Positions 18,255 through 27,897 of a DNA stretch of 64,000 bases are shown here, one piece after another. The notes under the pieces were generated by a model. It was not told the DNA's origin and made no database searches. It was given only the letters and a program-made list of their open reading frames with translations. The first letter of the stretch is position 1; every line of letters begins with the position of its first letter. The DNA comes from HXMU1420-13 sp965228545. GTDB lineage: Bacteria > Bacteroidota > Rhodothermia > Balneolales > Balneolaceae. The DNA lies in assembly GCA_965228545.1 (NCBI GenBank), contig OZ245822.1, positions 1,736,001-1,800,000 on the forward strand, given 5' to 3'. The position numbers and the translations under genes are program-made.

Positions 18255-19394
18255 TCAAATACCAATCAAAGTCAGTAATTCAGTTCTTACATCATCGTTA
18301 ATTGAAATTGCTAACAGAATAGATACAAGTAGACCGAACAATGCGTAGGATAAGTCTTTAAATATAATTTTAAGCACTTTTGGCATTGGTTTACCAACAT
18401 CCATTGCCCCCATTATACTAAGTCCTAATTCTCGACCGGCTAGCAAACCTAAGAATACCCATGTAGTACTCATTGGAACGGTACTTATTGTTAATTTATA
18501 TGCAAGCAGTAATGCATATATAAAATCAATGATGGTAGCTGATCGGATATCAGTTACCCGAGATTTTTCAGTTACAATTTGTTGGATTTTATCCCCTCTC
18601 AAGAAGAAAAGAACTCCTAATCCAAAGAAAATAAACGCTGCGAACCCAATAAATTCGCCCAATGCTAAAGATCTTGGTAAGTAAACTGCAATATTTGCTG
18701 CATCTTGCATTACCCAAACACCCCAAAGAGTACCCGATGTAAGCCATTGAATGGGCAACCAGATTTTTGAAGCCTCAGTCCCCGAAAACTTTTTTTCTAC
18801 TGTTCTGGTAACTACCAGCCATACTAATAACCCAGAACCAAACGCAAGCCCATAGCCACTTAAACTCTTTCCTAATACCGACGTAATAGCAGCTGCGTCG
18901 GTCGCGAAGCAGCTTAGAATTAAAAAAGTTGTAGATACTGGCATTCTCATTCTTGTTAATATTAACAAGAATATAGGGGCTGCTACTTGTAGAAAAGAAA
19001 AATCGGTTGGTGCCTTATCGAAACCTTTTGAAGACAATCGCTGCCAGCTTACATCACCATCAAACTGTACCCAACTCATGGTTACAACAAGCAAGAAAAT
19101 CCCACCAATAAAAAGCCACAGTACCCACCATTTTTTATCATGATTGGAGGCCAGAAAAGTTCCGATAGTTTGTATGGAATCGTTGGCGATGGCTGAATAT
19201 CCTGCAAAGATAAAACCAACCCACATTGCGACCTCTCTGTATGGAGTTGCAATAGCTGCTACAAAAAAGAAAAGGCCTATTAAGCCTATAAAAATCTGTT
19301 CCTGTTTAATTATGTTGTAGAAACTGGTTGGTATTAAGCTTTCCGCAAAGCTTGCTCCATTCCTATTTCCATTCCCTGATTCGTTATTTGCCAT
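18255..19394 (-). CDS. Polytopic membrane protein, divergent PiT-like transporter
   Basis: A 379-residue protein with about ten hydrophobic helices. Two segments recall the duplicated signature of PiT phosphate/sulfate permeases: GYSAIANDSIQTIGTF (compare the family's GANDVANA-type motif) and two P-x-STT motifs, RMPVSTTFLIL and TVPMSTTWVFLGLLAGRE. Inorganic anion transport is therefore a reasonable guess, but the likeness is distant. The 225-bp region upstream holds no gene and several AT-rich dyads built from GTTAC/GTAAC. No auxiliary gene (PhoU-like) is adjacent. Confidence 0.62.
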   Translation of the reverse strand: MANNESGNGNRNGASFAESLIPTSFYNIIKQEQIFIGLIGLFFFVAAIATPYREVAMWVGFIFAGYSAIANDSIQTIGTFLASNHDKKWWVLWLFIGGIFLLVVTMSWVQFDGDVSWQRLSSKGFDKAPTDFSFLQVAAPIFLLILTRMRMPVSTTFLILSCFATDAAAITSVLGKSLSGYGLAFGSGLLVWLVVTRTVEKKFSGTEASKIWLPIQWLTSGTLWGVWVMQDAANIAVYLPRSLALGEFIGFAAFIFFGLGVLFFLRGDKIQQIVTEKSRVTDIRSATIIDFIYALLLAYKLTISTVPMSTTWVFLGLLAGRELGLSIMGAMDVGKPMPKVLKIIFKDLSYALFGLLVSILLAISINDDVRTELLTLIGI

Positions 19395-19619
19395 GTATCT
19401 ACTTTTATATAAACGCTGATCAATTATAGATTCTGCTAAACTTATGCAGGACAGAAATTACCCGTAGTATGTTACCATAACATTAAGTGAACATTACCTG
19501 TTAGTAACATTGTTATTTCATGCAAAGGGTACATCAACTTTTATGACAGAGGTTTTGCAAAATATTCGTTTTGTAATATCCTACTTTAATGATAGTATTG
19601 TGGCGATAAGATTTATGGT

Positions 19620-20021
19620 ATGAGCTTTAAAATTATATATGAATTAGCCTCAACGTACGAGGAGTTAGAACGAGTTGAACAATTACTAAACGAGCTTCAA
19701 GATAAGCTTGGTTTTAATGATGAGTTCTACGCTCGATTGATGCTTACCGTAAGTGAAGCAGCAACCAATGCTGTTGTACATGGTAACGAGCTCGATGCAA
19801 CAAAAAAGGCAACCATTGTTGCCGAAGCAGATGATAGCACTCTCACTATAACAACTACCGACCAAGGAGACGGCTTTGTTCCTGAAGAAGTACCTAATCC
19901 ACTCGCCGAGGAAAACTTGTTAAAAGCTTCTGGACGAGGAGTTTTTCTAATGCAAGAGTATGCCGATGAAACCGAATACTTAAACGATGGACGGACATTG
20001 GTTTTGACATTTAATCTTTAG
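19620..20021 (+). CDS. RsbW-like anti-sigma serine/threonine kinase domain protein
   Basis: A 133-residue stand-alone HATPase_c domain of the RsbW/SpoIIAB type. The N-box is LMLTVSEAATNAVVHGN and the G1 box DQGDGFVPEEVP. The G2-type loop is ASGRGVFLMQEYAD. Such kinases phosphorylate STAS anti-anti-sigma factors or bind sigma factors, so a partner-switching signalling role is likely. No STAS or PP2C partner gene is in the window, so the target is unknown. It is a single gene followed by a convergent pseudouridine synthase. Confidence 0.87.
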   Translation: MSFKIIYELASTYEELERVEQLLNELQDKLGFNDEFYARLMLTVSEAATNAVVHGNELDATKKATIVAEADDSTLTITTTDQGDGFVPEEVPNPLAEENLLKASGRGVFLMQEYADETEYLNDGRTLVLTFNL

Positions 20022-20059
20022 TTTTGCAGCCTACTCTGTTCCTGTTAACGTTTTTAATG

Positions 20060-20764
20060 CTACGAAACCAATTTTTGAAAATATTCGGGTATAGCTGTTT
20101 CAAAGCTTATTACTTCTTTTGTAGCTGGGTGTTTGATACGAAGTGAGGCTGCATGTAACGTTAGGCGTTTTATTCCCTTTTCTTTACCACCATACATTTT
20201 ATCGCCTACCACCGGATTACCCCTTTCAGAAAAATGGACTCTAATTTGATTTTTTCGCCCAGTAAGCAGGTTTATCTCCAGCAAGCTGTATCTCTCCGAC
20301 TCCTTAATCACTTTGTATTCCGTCTTTGAAAGCCTGCCGCTTTCTCGATCTTGGGTGGAATACACTCTATGTATTTTGTTCTCGGTTAAGTAAGAGCTGA
20401 TAATTCCAGTCTTTTCGTTTAATACCCCATGAACTACCGTAAAGTACGTTTTCTTCGATTGTTTCCAATGATGTTGCAAATACTCTTTTACGATATCCGA
20501 TTTTGCAAAAACCATAATTCCTGAGGTATCGCGGTCTAAACGGTGAACAACAAACACCCTATTTTTCGACTTAGAATTACCCTTTTGCACATAATTATTT
20601 AGCAGTGCAAGTACAGTGTTATCTACCTCTGATGCATTCGCAACGGTTAATAATCCGTGTATCTTTTCAATTACGATGATTTCATAATCCTCATAAATGA
20701 TAGAAATTCCTTTTGGATGATATCGTTTTGGTGAGGGCTTAAACTTTTTCCGCTGATGCTTCAT
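20060..20764 (-). CDS. RluA-family pseudouridine synthase
   Basis: A 234-residue RluA-family enzyme that isomerises uridine in rRNA or tRNA. The catalytic motif is VHRLDRDTSGIMVFAKS, with the nucleophilic Asp in RLDRDTSG. Other family blocks are IIVIEKIHGLL near the N-terminus, LLEINLLTGRKNQIRVH and NPVVGDKMYGG. It lacks an N-terminal S4 domain. The frame reaches a TTG at 20788; I use the ATG at 20764, which begins MKHQRKKFKPSPKRYHPK. The exact RNA site cannot be told from sequence alone. Confidence 0.9.
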   Translation of the reverse strand: MKHQRKKFKPSPKRYHPKGISIIYEDYEIIVIEKIHGLLTVANASEVDNTVLALLNNYVQKGNSKSKNRVFVVHRLDRDTSGIMVFAKSDIVKEYLQHHWKQSKKTYFTVVHGVLNEKTGIISSYLTENKIHRVYSTQDRESGRLSKTEYKVIKESERYSLLEINLLTGRKNQIRVHFSERGNPVVGDKMYGGKEKGIKRLTLHAASLRIKHPATKEVISFETAIPEYFQKLVS

Positions 20765-20855
20765 TACCCAGAGTAGAGAATTAATCAATGGAAAAGTTAT
20801 TTAATTTTGATTGTGTCTTTTGATCTTAGGTAGAACTAGAAATAATAAACCAGAT

Positions 20856-21521
20856 TTATTTCTTCGACAGCGAAAATTTGGTATAAAAAACGAATACTTG
20901 CTTTGTATCAGAATTGGTAAACAATTTCTGTAAACGATGCTGAAGTCCTAACTCGAGATCGCCATTTCCTGCCGGCATAGTAATCCCGATATACATACGG
21001 TTTTCTCCAGAAGTGTCGTCACTATTAAACGATGTGTGAAATTCATCATACAGCTTAAGTGTTTTTTCATCGTCTGATAAAGGAACTTTATGTTGTAATC
21101 TATAGCGGATTCGATTTACATAGTTATTTGTTCTAAAACGCTGTTCAACTCGAATCCGATTCGACATACTGAGCCCAAAAAGGACATTTGTAAACTCAAT
21201 TTGTTCCAAAAACCGATGCTCATATTGATATCCGTCTACAAATGGCGTTACAATTCTATACTTATAACCGCCTCCAATCTTAAAATTCGAGTTACCCGAA
21301 TACATTGCAATCAATGCCGACTCGAAGTACCTAAGCGAAGAATTTTCATCTATATTACTCACTGAATGAAATGAGTGGAAATTTGCACTGATTTTAAGAT
21401 CCTCAGTTTGCATCCATGAGTAACCAAATTCAGGTAACCCAATTAATTCCGGATCTTGTGCTTGCAAGAATTGGGGTAGCATAGCCAAGAACCCTATTAG
21501 TGAAATAGCGCTTAATTTCAT
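20856..21521 (-). CDS. DUF2490-like outer-membrane beta-barrel protein
   Basis: A 221-residue exported protein (signal peptide about 1-21, ending LQAQ) made of alternating aromatic/polar strands typical of a small outer-membrane barrel. The pattern RIRVEQRFRTNNYVNRIRYR followed by YDEFHTSFNS and YIGITMPAGNGDLELGLQHR matches DUF2490 proteins. It ends in a Phe-rich strand FVFYTKFSLSKK. Function is unknown. The 240 bp upstream, before the tolC-like gene, contain no gene and only AT-rich spacer. Confidence 0.72.
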   Translation of the reverse strand: MKLSAISLIGFLAMLPQFLQAQDPELIGLPEFGYSWMQTEDLKISANFHSFHSVSNIDENSSLRYFESALIAMYSGNSNFKIGGGYKYRIVTPFVDGYQYEHRFLEQIEFTNVLFGLSMSNRIRVEQRFRTNNYVNRIRYRLQHKVPLSDDEKTLKLYDEFHTSFNSDDTSGENRMYIGITMPAGNGDLELGLQHRLQKLFTNSDTKQVFVFYTKFSLSKK

Positions 21522-21761
21522 TTAAAAATATCCCGAATTGTGGCCTATATCTAAGTCCTTATAACAACTCTAAAAGAGAACCTAAGAATTTACCCGACTT
21601 AGTGTTAGGCCAATGTGTACTGATCTTTATTCTGCTAATCTCGGGATTATATAATTCAGAAAAAACTTAAATTTCAAATCTTTGCATTAGGCTTATAATC
21701 AAATCAAAGACTAGTGGATCTTGTAAAAAACGTACCTGAGCTACCCCAAAATTAAGAAGTG

Positions 21762-23093
21762 CTAGTCGTTAACTTTCTTCAGCAATTGTCCACTTAATCT
21801 AAGCAGTTCTGTTTCTGCTAGTTTCGCCTCGATTTTCGCTGAAATAAGTCTGTTTTCGGCATTCAATAAACTCAACTGAGCTTCACGCAACTCCACCGAA
21901 TTGATGGTGCCCAAACGATAACGTTCTAACGCGATATCCAAACTCTCCTGATTGATACTGAGGTTTTCTTCCTCTAATTGAATCAAAGCTAATGCGTCAT
22001 TATACGCTTCAAAGGTTTGAACAATTCGCGCAGTTATCTCAAACTGCTGCTCTTCATTTCTAATTTGCTCGTTCTTAAATTCAACGCTGGCATTTTGCCT
22101 TCTTCTGCTCTTATTCGATCCATCAAAAAGATTGACTCTTGCAGTGATGCCATAACTAAATCCGGAACTCTCGTTCAACTCACTAAATCCTTGCGAAGCT
22201 TCTACTCGGTTAAAACGATAGCCACCACCTAAAGTGATCTGCGGAAACCATTCGCCGGTAATTTCTTTGATTTCTGATGCAGCTACCTCTTCGCTCAGTC
22301 GCGCAGAAATTAATTGAAGATTTTGCTCGTTGGCAAGGTTTAACACCTGATCTAAATTTAATGGATCCCCTAATTGAATAAACGACTGAACATTGAATTT
22401 TTGGTCCACAGGAATGGCTAATATTTGATTTACAAGCACTTTAGCTTGTTTCAACCCGGTTCCGGTTCTAATTAGTGCAGCTTGATCAGCATTAAAATCG
22501 GCCTGTGCTTGCAATAAATCGTATTTGGAGCCCGAGCCTAAATCTAACTTAGTCTCTGCAATTCGGATACGTTCTCTGCTTATTTCCAGTGTATTTTCAA
22601 GCACATTATACGCCTGTTGTTGCCCTACGATTTGAAAATATCCGCTAATAATATCAGATAAAATCGCCTCTATCTGAAGTTGAGTTTCCAGCTCAGAGCG
22701 TTCGCTTTCTATCTCCAATCGATCTGCAACCGCAAACATAGATAGACCATCAAAAATGGTCCAGTTTGCGTCTATCCCGTAATTTATAACAGTTGTTTCT
22801 GCACCTCTGTCATCTCGGTCGGGGATGGTACCGGCAGCAAACACGGTTCTATTATCCTGAATCCGATTAGTGAGCGATGCATCGGCAGTTACCGATGGCA
22901 AAAATCCTGCATTTCCGAGTGTGTTATTATTGGAAGCAATTGCCTGATTATTTCTGGCAATTTGAATCGAAAAATTATTTTCAATCCCTAAACGTATTGC
23001 ATCATTAATATCTAGGGTATCGGCTTCTTGAGCAAAAAGTGCACCCGGAATAAGCATGATGGTTACGAACAAAAAAGGTTTAAATACTCTCAT
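21762..23093 (-). CDS. TolC-family outer-membrane efflux protein
   Basis: A 443-residue TolC-like outer-membrane channel protein with a signal peptide (about 1-21). The two internally repeated helix-rich OEP domains are visible: LDINDAIRLGIENNFSIQIA near the N-terminus, LDLGSGSKYDLLQAQADFNA, and the second-half counterpart RYRLGTINSVELREAQLSLL. It is the last gene of an adaptor-pump-channel operon, 1 bp downstream of the RND pump gene, so it should complete a tripartite efflux system. The substrate is unknown. Confidence 0.93.
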   Translation of the reverse strand: MRVFKPFLFVTIMLIPGALFAQEADTLDINDAIRLGIENNFSIQIARNNQAIASNNNTLGNAGFLPSVTADASLTNRIQDNRTVFAAGTIPDRDDRGAETTVINYGIDANWTIFDGLSMFAVADRLEIESERSELETQLQIEAILSDIISGYFQIVGQQQAYNVLENTLEISRERIRIAETKLDLGSGSKYDLLQAQADFNADQAALIRTGTGLKQAKVLVNQILAIPVDQKFNVQSFIQLGDPLNLDQVLNLANEQNLQLISARLSEEVAASEIKEITGEWFPQITLGGGYRFNRVEASQGFSELNESSGFSYGITARVNLFDGSNKSRRRQNASVEFKNEQIRNEEQQFEITARIVQTFEAYNDALALIQLEEENLSINQESLDIALERYRLGTINSVELREAQLSLLNAENRLISAKIEAKLAETELLRLSGQLLKKVND

Positions 23094-23094
23094 A

Positions 23095-26000
23095 TTAAAC
23101 TAGCTGAGCCTCTTTTCTATATTCTTCTTCTGCTTCGCGGATTGTTTCTGCATCAATGATGTCGTTATCCGATTTAACCGGACTAAACATCGAGTACATA
23201 GCCGGAATAACATACAGCGTTAAAAAACTACCGATAATCAATCCTCCAATAACAGCAATACCCATCGAAGTTCTACTTTCTGCACCTGCACCTAAAGCAA
23301 GTGCAATGGGTAAGATGCCAAGAACAGTAGATATGGATGTCATCAAAATGGGACGGAAACGAGCTGCTGAGGCATCCATAATGGCTTCTTTTATCGATAA
23401 ACCTTGTCGCTGTCGTTGATTGGCAAACTCTACGATCAGGATTCCATTTTTTGTAACCAATCCAATCAACATAATCATCCCAATCTGGCTGAAAACGTTT
23501 AAGGTCTGATTGAAATACCACATACTTAGTAGTGCTCCCGCTAGTGCTAACGGTACGGTTAACATAATGGTGAACGGATCTCTGAAGCTTTCGAACTGTG
23601 CGGATAACACTAAGTACACAAGCACCAAAGCGAGCAAGAAAATGAATAATAAACTTGAAGAACTCTCAACATAATCTCTGGATGGACCACTTAACGAGGT
23701 CGAGAATGTTTCGTCAAGTACCCGATCCGCAATTTCATCCATCACAGCGATACCATCAGCAATTGTATTTCCCGGGGTAAGACTCGCTGAAATAGTAGCA
23801 GAGGCGTATCGGTTGAAGCGGTACAATTGTGGAGGACTACTTTGCTCATCTAATTTTACCAAGTTATCTAACTGAATGAGTCTTCCCTGATTATTTCGCA
23901 CATACAAACTTCTTAGATCTACCGGTTCGTCGCGATCATTTCGCCCAACCTGCCCGATTACCTGATACTGTTTGTTATTCATGATGAAGAAATCGAAGCG
24001 CTGTCCTGATAAGGATAATTGCAATGTTAAAGCGATATCCCGAACGGAAACTCCGAGAGCTTGTGCCCGATCACGATCTATTTCGAGTTGCAATTCGGGT
24101 TTATTGAACTTTAAATCCACATCCTGATAACCAAAGGTAGGATCTTCACGCACAGCTTCTAAAAAAATAGGAATTGCCTCCTTCAGGCGTTCGAAATTCT
24201 GATTTTGAAGTACATACTGAATAGGCAATCCACCTCGTGAACTTCCAATAGTTTGTTCCTGAGATACAAAAGTTTGCGCACCACTTTGCAGGGTTACCAA
24301 TTCCGAAAGCTCGTCTGCTACCTGCATCTGAGATTTTTCGCGTTGTTCAGGATCCTTTAGAATTGCAAATGCAAAACCGGAATTCACCGAACTTGAAGCC
24401 CCAAAACCCGGTGAAGTCACTGAGATTACAGCTTCGGCTTCAGGCACACTGTCTTGAACCATTTGAACGAGGCGATCCATGTAATTATCCATGTATTCGT
24501 ACGAAGCACCTTCCGGAGCCTGTGAAAACATACGAACCCTACTACGATCTTCGAGCGGGGCAATTTCTTTCGGTATATAATTCGCTAAGCCATAAATAAG
24601 TAATCCTGAACCGATAATAATTACAAAAGATACCCATCTGAACTTCATAAAACTTTCCAGTGATCGCTTGTAAGCATTATTGATTGCTACAAAAAAAGGC
24701 TCAGTGAACTCATAAAAACGATTATGATTTTCTCTTTTCTTAAGCAATTTCGTAGATAGCATTGGGGTAAGCGTCAACGCTACGAACGATGAAATCAAAA
24801 CTGCGCCGGCAATCACTATTCCAAATTCCCGAAATAAACGACCGGTAATTCCACCTAAAAACAGGATGGGCATAAATACCGAAACCAAAGCGGCGGTTGT
24901 GGCAATAACTGCAAAGAATATTTCTTTCGAGCCAATAATACCGGCAATGGTAGGTTCTTGACCGGCTTCAATTTTACTGTAAATATTTTCCAGCACAACG
25001 ATGGCATCATCCACCACCAATCCGATAGCCAGTACAATAGCGAGAAGCGTTAAAACATTGATTGAAAACCCGGCGATGTACATCACAAAAAATGCACCAA
25101 TCAAAGCAATTGGAATTACTACAACCGGAATAATGGTGGTTCTCCAATCTCTCAAAAACAAAAAGATAATGGTGATTACCAGAATGAATGCAATAAATAT
25201 GGTTTGTTGCACTTCGTTGATTGAAGCCCGAACATAAGTGGTGGTATCAAAACCTGTGGCTGTTTCTATATCAGCAGGTAGATCTTTCTCGATGTTGGCA
25301 ACACGACGGTAAAATTCATCAGCAATTTCTATTTGATTGGCGCCGGGCTGCGGTATGAGTACAACTCCTACCATCGGAATCCCATCTCTTTTTAAGATAG
25401 TGCGTTCATTTTGTGGGCCAAGCTCAGCGTATCCAATATCACGCAATCTGATGGTGCTCCCATTCGATTGTTTAACAATCAGGTTATTGAATTCCTCTAC
25501 CGAGGTCATTCTACCCATCGTTCTTACCGTAAGTTCAGTAAGTTGTCCTTCAATTCTTCCGGAAGGCAATTCCACATTTTCGCTGAGCAGTGCACTGCGC
25601 ACATCCAACGGAGTAAGATCGTAAGCAGCAAGTTTCATTGGATCGAGCCATAGGCGCATCGAATAGGTCTTATCACCCCAAATCTGAACATTACTTACTC
25701 CGGGAATGGTTTGAACTCGTTCTTTGAAGTAGTTATCTGCAATATCGGTTAACTGAAGCAGATTCCGCGAATCACTTTTAATATTGAAGAAAATGATGGG
25801 AAAGGAATTTGCATCTGCTTTGGTAACTACCGGCGGATCGGCATCTGGAGGCAAATTACCAACGGCTCGTCCTACTCGGGATTGAACATCACTTGCTGCT
25901 GTTTCCAGATCAATGCTTAACTCAAATTCTACGGTAATGGTACTTCTACCCTCTCTACTCACGGAAGTCAGATTTTTGATTCCGGCAATTCCGTTTATCT

Positions 26001-26208
26001 GATCTTCGAGAGGTTCTGTAATTTGCGATTCGATTACATCCGCATTCGCGCCAATGTAACTGGTGCTTACCGTAATGATTGGAGGATCCACCGCCGGATA
26101 TTCCCGAACCGGTAAATAATTAAATCCGATAATCCCAAACAGTACGATTACAATGGAAAAAACGGTTGCCAATACAGGTCTGCGAATACTAATTGATGAT
26201 AAACTCAT
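23095..26208 (-). CDS. RND efflux pump inner-membrane transporter (AcrB/HAE1 type)
   Basis: A 1037-residue RND permease, the standard length. The N-terminus ISIRRPVLATVFSIVIVLFG precedes TM1. The TM4 region LLAIVLAIGLVVDDAIVVLE holds the adjacent Asp residues of the proton relay. The second half repeats the fold (LVYLVLSAQFESFRDPFTIM, MIMLIGLVTKNGILIVEFAN). This places it in the hydrophobic/amphiphilic (HAE1) efflux class, not the heavy-metal class. Gaps of 1 bp to both the adaptor and the TolC gene imply one operon. Likely substrates are drugs, detergents or fatty acids, by family analogy only. Confidence 0.96.
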   Translation of the reverse strand: MSLSSISIRRPVLATVFSIVIVLFGIIGFNYLPVREYPAVDPPIITVSTSYIGANADVIESQITEPLEDQINGIAGIKNLTSVSREGRSTITVEFELSIDLETAASDVQSRVGRAVGNLPPDADPPVVTKADANSFPIIFFNIKSDSRNLLQLTDIADNYFKERVQTIPGVSNVQIWGDKTYSMRLWLDPMKLAAYDLTPLDVRSALLSENVELPSGRIEGQLTELTVRTMGRMTSVEEFNNLIVKQSNGSTIRLRDIGYAELGPQNERTILKRDGIPMVGVVLIPQPGANQIEIADEFYRRVANIEKDLPADIETATGFDTTTYVRASINEVQQTIFIAFILVITIIFLFLRDWRTTIIPVVVIPIALIGAFFVMYIAGFSINVLTLLAIVLAIGLVVDDAIVVLENIYSKIEAGQEPTIAGIIGSKEIFFAVIATTAALVSVFMPILFLGGITGRLFREFGIVIAGAVLISSFVALTLTPMLSTKLLKKRENHNRFYEFTEPFFVAINNAYKRSLESFMKFRWVSFVIIIGSGLLIYGLANYIPKEIAPLEDRSRVRMFSQAPEGASYEYMDNYMDRLVQMVQDSVPEAEAVISVTSPGFGASSSVNSGFAFAILKDPEQREKSQMQVADELSELVTLQSGAQTFVSQEQTIGSSRGGLPIQYVLQNQNFERLKEAIPIFLEAVREDPTFGYQDVDLKFNKPELQLEIDRDRAQALGVSVRDIALTLQLSLSGQRFDFFIMNNKQYQVIGQVGRNDRDEPVDLRSLYVRNNQGRLIQLDNLVKLDEQSSPPQLYRFNRYASATISASLTPGNTIADGIAVMDEIADRVLDETFSTSLSGPSRDYVESSSSLLFIFLLALVLVYLVLSAQFESFRDPFTIMLTVPLALAGALLSMWYFNQTLNVFSQIGMIMLIGLVTKNGILIVEFANQRQRQGLSIKEAIMDASAARFRPILMTSISTVLGILPIALALGAGAESRTSMGIAVIGGLIIGSFLTLYVIPAMYSMFSPVKSDNDIIDAETIREAEEEYRKEAQLV

Positions 26209-26209
26209 A

Positions 26210-27271
26210 TTAATCCACCACAGAGTTTACCTTTACCTTCATACCCGGTCTAACTTGAAGAAGGCCTGTTGTTAACACCGTATCTCCCGCCTGAACTCCA
26301 TGTGTTAGCTGAATTTTTCGATCGGTTCGGATTCCCGTTTCCACACTTTGTGGTTGAACAACTCCATTTTTAAGTAGAAATACTTTTTGTCCTTGAAGTT
26401 CGGGCACCAGAGAAACCGTGGGTACGAGCAACGCACCATTTATAGTATCGAGGGTGAGTTCTAAATCAGCAAATGCGCCGGGCAGCAATGCACCTTTTGA
26501 ATTTTCGGATCTCGCTCTAACCTGTAAAGTTCGCGTTTCTGTGTTAATGCGAGGCTCTTTTGCATACACAATTGCAGATAGTTCTTCATCAATACCTTGT
26601 ACACTGAATGTAATTTTGGATCCGACTTTTACTTGAGCGGCGTATCTCTCAGGGACCGAGAAATCGAGTTTTATCGGGTCGATGTCTTGTAAAGTTGCTA
26701 TACGAGTTGTTGGTGAGATGTAGCTTCCGTCACTAACGTACTTCAAGCCAAGAACACCAGAAAAAGGAGCTCTTACTTCAGTTTTATCGATTTCAGCTTG
26801 AATCAAGGTAACTTCTGCGCGTAAAACATTTACCTCGTTCATGGTGGCATCATATTCTTCCTGACTTATCCCACCTTTCGATAACAATTGTTCTTGACGA
26901 CGCTCTCTCTCCTCAGCCAATTTTAATCGAAATTCCGCTCTGGTCAACTGAGCTTGTAAATCACTATCGTTAATTTTGACAAGCAATTCACTTTCTCTGA
27001 CAGTTGCTCCTTCATTCAAATATAATTCCTGAATAATTCCCGGGCTCTCAGCCGTTAATTCCACTTCTTCGTTGGGGATGAGTGTTCCCGTAGTAAATAT
27101 CTTGTTGTCTAGGGTGTCCGCTTTTATAACAAAAACATCCACCAATAATGGGCTGTTACTACTACCTGAAGTTGAGGCAGCGGACGAATTATTGAAGTAA
27201 CCCTTTACTTTTGGATAGGCAATGATCATTAATACAACGGCTATACCAATGATGCTTATAATTCTTTTCAT
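26210..27271 (-). CDS. RND efflux periplasmic adaptor (membrane fusion protein)
   Basis: A 353-residue HlyD/AcrA-type adaptor. An N-terminal membrane anchor (about 1-20) is followed by a lipoyl-like half (ELTAESPGIIQELYLNEGAT), a coiled-coil hairpin (about 110-150), and the second lipoyl half (KTEVRAPFSGVLGLKYVSDG). The C-terminal barrel holds LLVPTVSLVPELQGQKVFLL and the closing VRPGMKVKVN. It is first in the operon with the pump and TolC. No regulator gene is adjacent; a promoter must lie in the 170 bp toward trxA. Confidence 0.93.
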   Translation of the reverse strand: MKRIISIIGIAVVLMIIAYPKVKGYFNNSSAASTSGSSNSPLLVDVFVIKADTLDNKIFTTGTLIPNEEVELTAESPGIIQELYLNEGATVRESELLVKINDSDLQAQLTRAEFRLKLAEERERRQEQLLSKGGISQEEYDATMNEVNVLRAEVTLIQAEIDKTEVRAPFSGVLGLKYVSDGSYISPTTRIATLQDIDPIKLDFSVPERYAAQVKVGSKITFSVQGIDEELSAIVYAKEPRINTETRTLQVRARSENSKGALLPGAFADLELTLDTINGALLVPTVSLVPELQGQKVFLLKNGVVQPQSVETGIRTDRKIQLTHGVQAGDTVLTTGLLQVRPGMKVKVNSVVD

Positions 27272-27384
27272 GAACTATTTTCGAGATTGATGATTTTCGC
27301 TAACGTTAACTGCAATAAGCGATTAATAAATCCTGCTTTCTAAATTCTTCTTGTAAAAAAATATTAGGACTAATACTACATGAC

Positions 27385-27419
27385 ACAAAAAAAGCCGACT
27401 CGAGCAAACGATTCGGCTT
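27385..27419 (-). terminator. Terminator of trxA
   Basis: Arms at 27392-27402 and 27409-27419 pair over 11 bp with one mismatch, and a run of T follows on the minus strand (27386-27393). It isolates trxA from the RND operon. Confidence 0.85.
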
Positions 27420-27440
27420 CAGAATTAAGACTCAAAATGA

Positions 27441-27767
27441 TTAGTTTAATTGAGCGTCTAATTGCTTAGTGAGGTGTGTTTTTGGAACAGCTCCGATGAT
27501 TTGGTCAACAACTTCACCGTTTTTAAAAATTAATAATGCCGGAATCGAACGAATACCGTATTTCACAGATACTTCCGGATTTAAATCAACATTTACTTTT
27601 CCAATCTTTGCTTTTCCGTCGTATTCACCTGCCATCTCTTCTACAACCGGACCGATCATGCGGCAAGGTCCGCACCACTCTGCCCAAAAATCAACCAATA
27701 CCGGTTGATCAGATTTCAAAACTTCTTGTTCAAAATTTCCATCAGTTAATTCAACTGTCTTCGACAT
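27441..27767 (-). CDS. trxA: Thioredoxin
   Basis: A 108-residue thioredoxin with the WAEWCGPCRMIGP active site (Cys about 32 and 35), the PVLVDFWA strand before it and the cis-Pro loop YGIRSIPALLIFKNGE. It is the general cytosolic disulfide reductase. The gene is monocistronic: terminator on one side and about 130 bp of AT-rich spacer toward dnaE. Confidence 0.97.
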   Translation of the reverse strand: MSKTVELTDGNFEQEVLKSDQPVLVDFWAEWCGPCRMIGPVVEEMAGEYDGKAKIGKVNVDLNPEVSVKYGIRSIPALLIFKNGEVVDQIIGAVPKTHLTKQLDAQLN

Positions 27768-27897
27768 GATTTTTCCTTTTGTTTGATTAAATAAGCTTTT
27801 TCAAAAATTCGATACAAATATCAGAATTATTTTTTACTCACACACATTGGTATTCGTTATCAATTGCATTGCGTTCGCTTATTGAACTTCGTAGTAC

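Noticed and set aside
19394..19620. Possible phosphate-type or other operator built from GTTAC/GTAAC dyads
   Set aside because: Several weak overlapping dyads in AT-rich DNA with no clear best site or link to a regulator; not strong enough to list.
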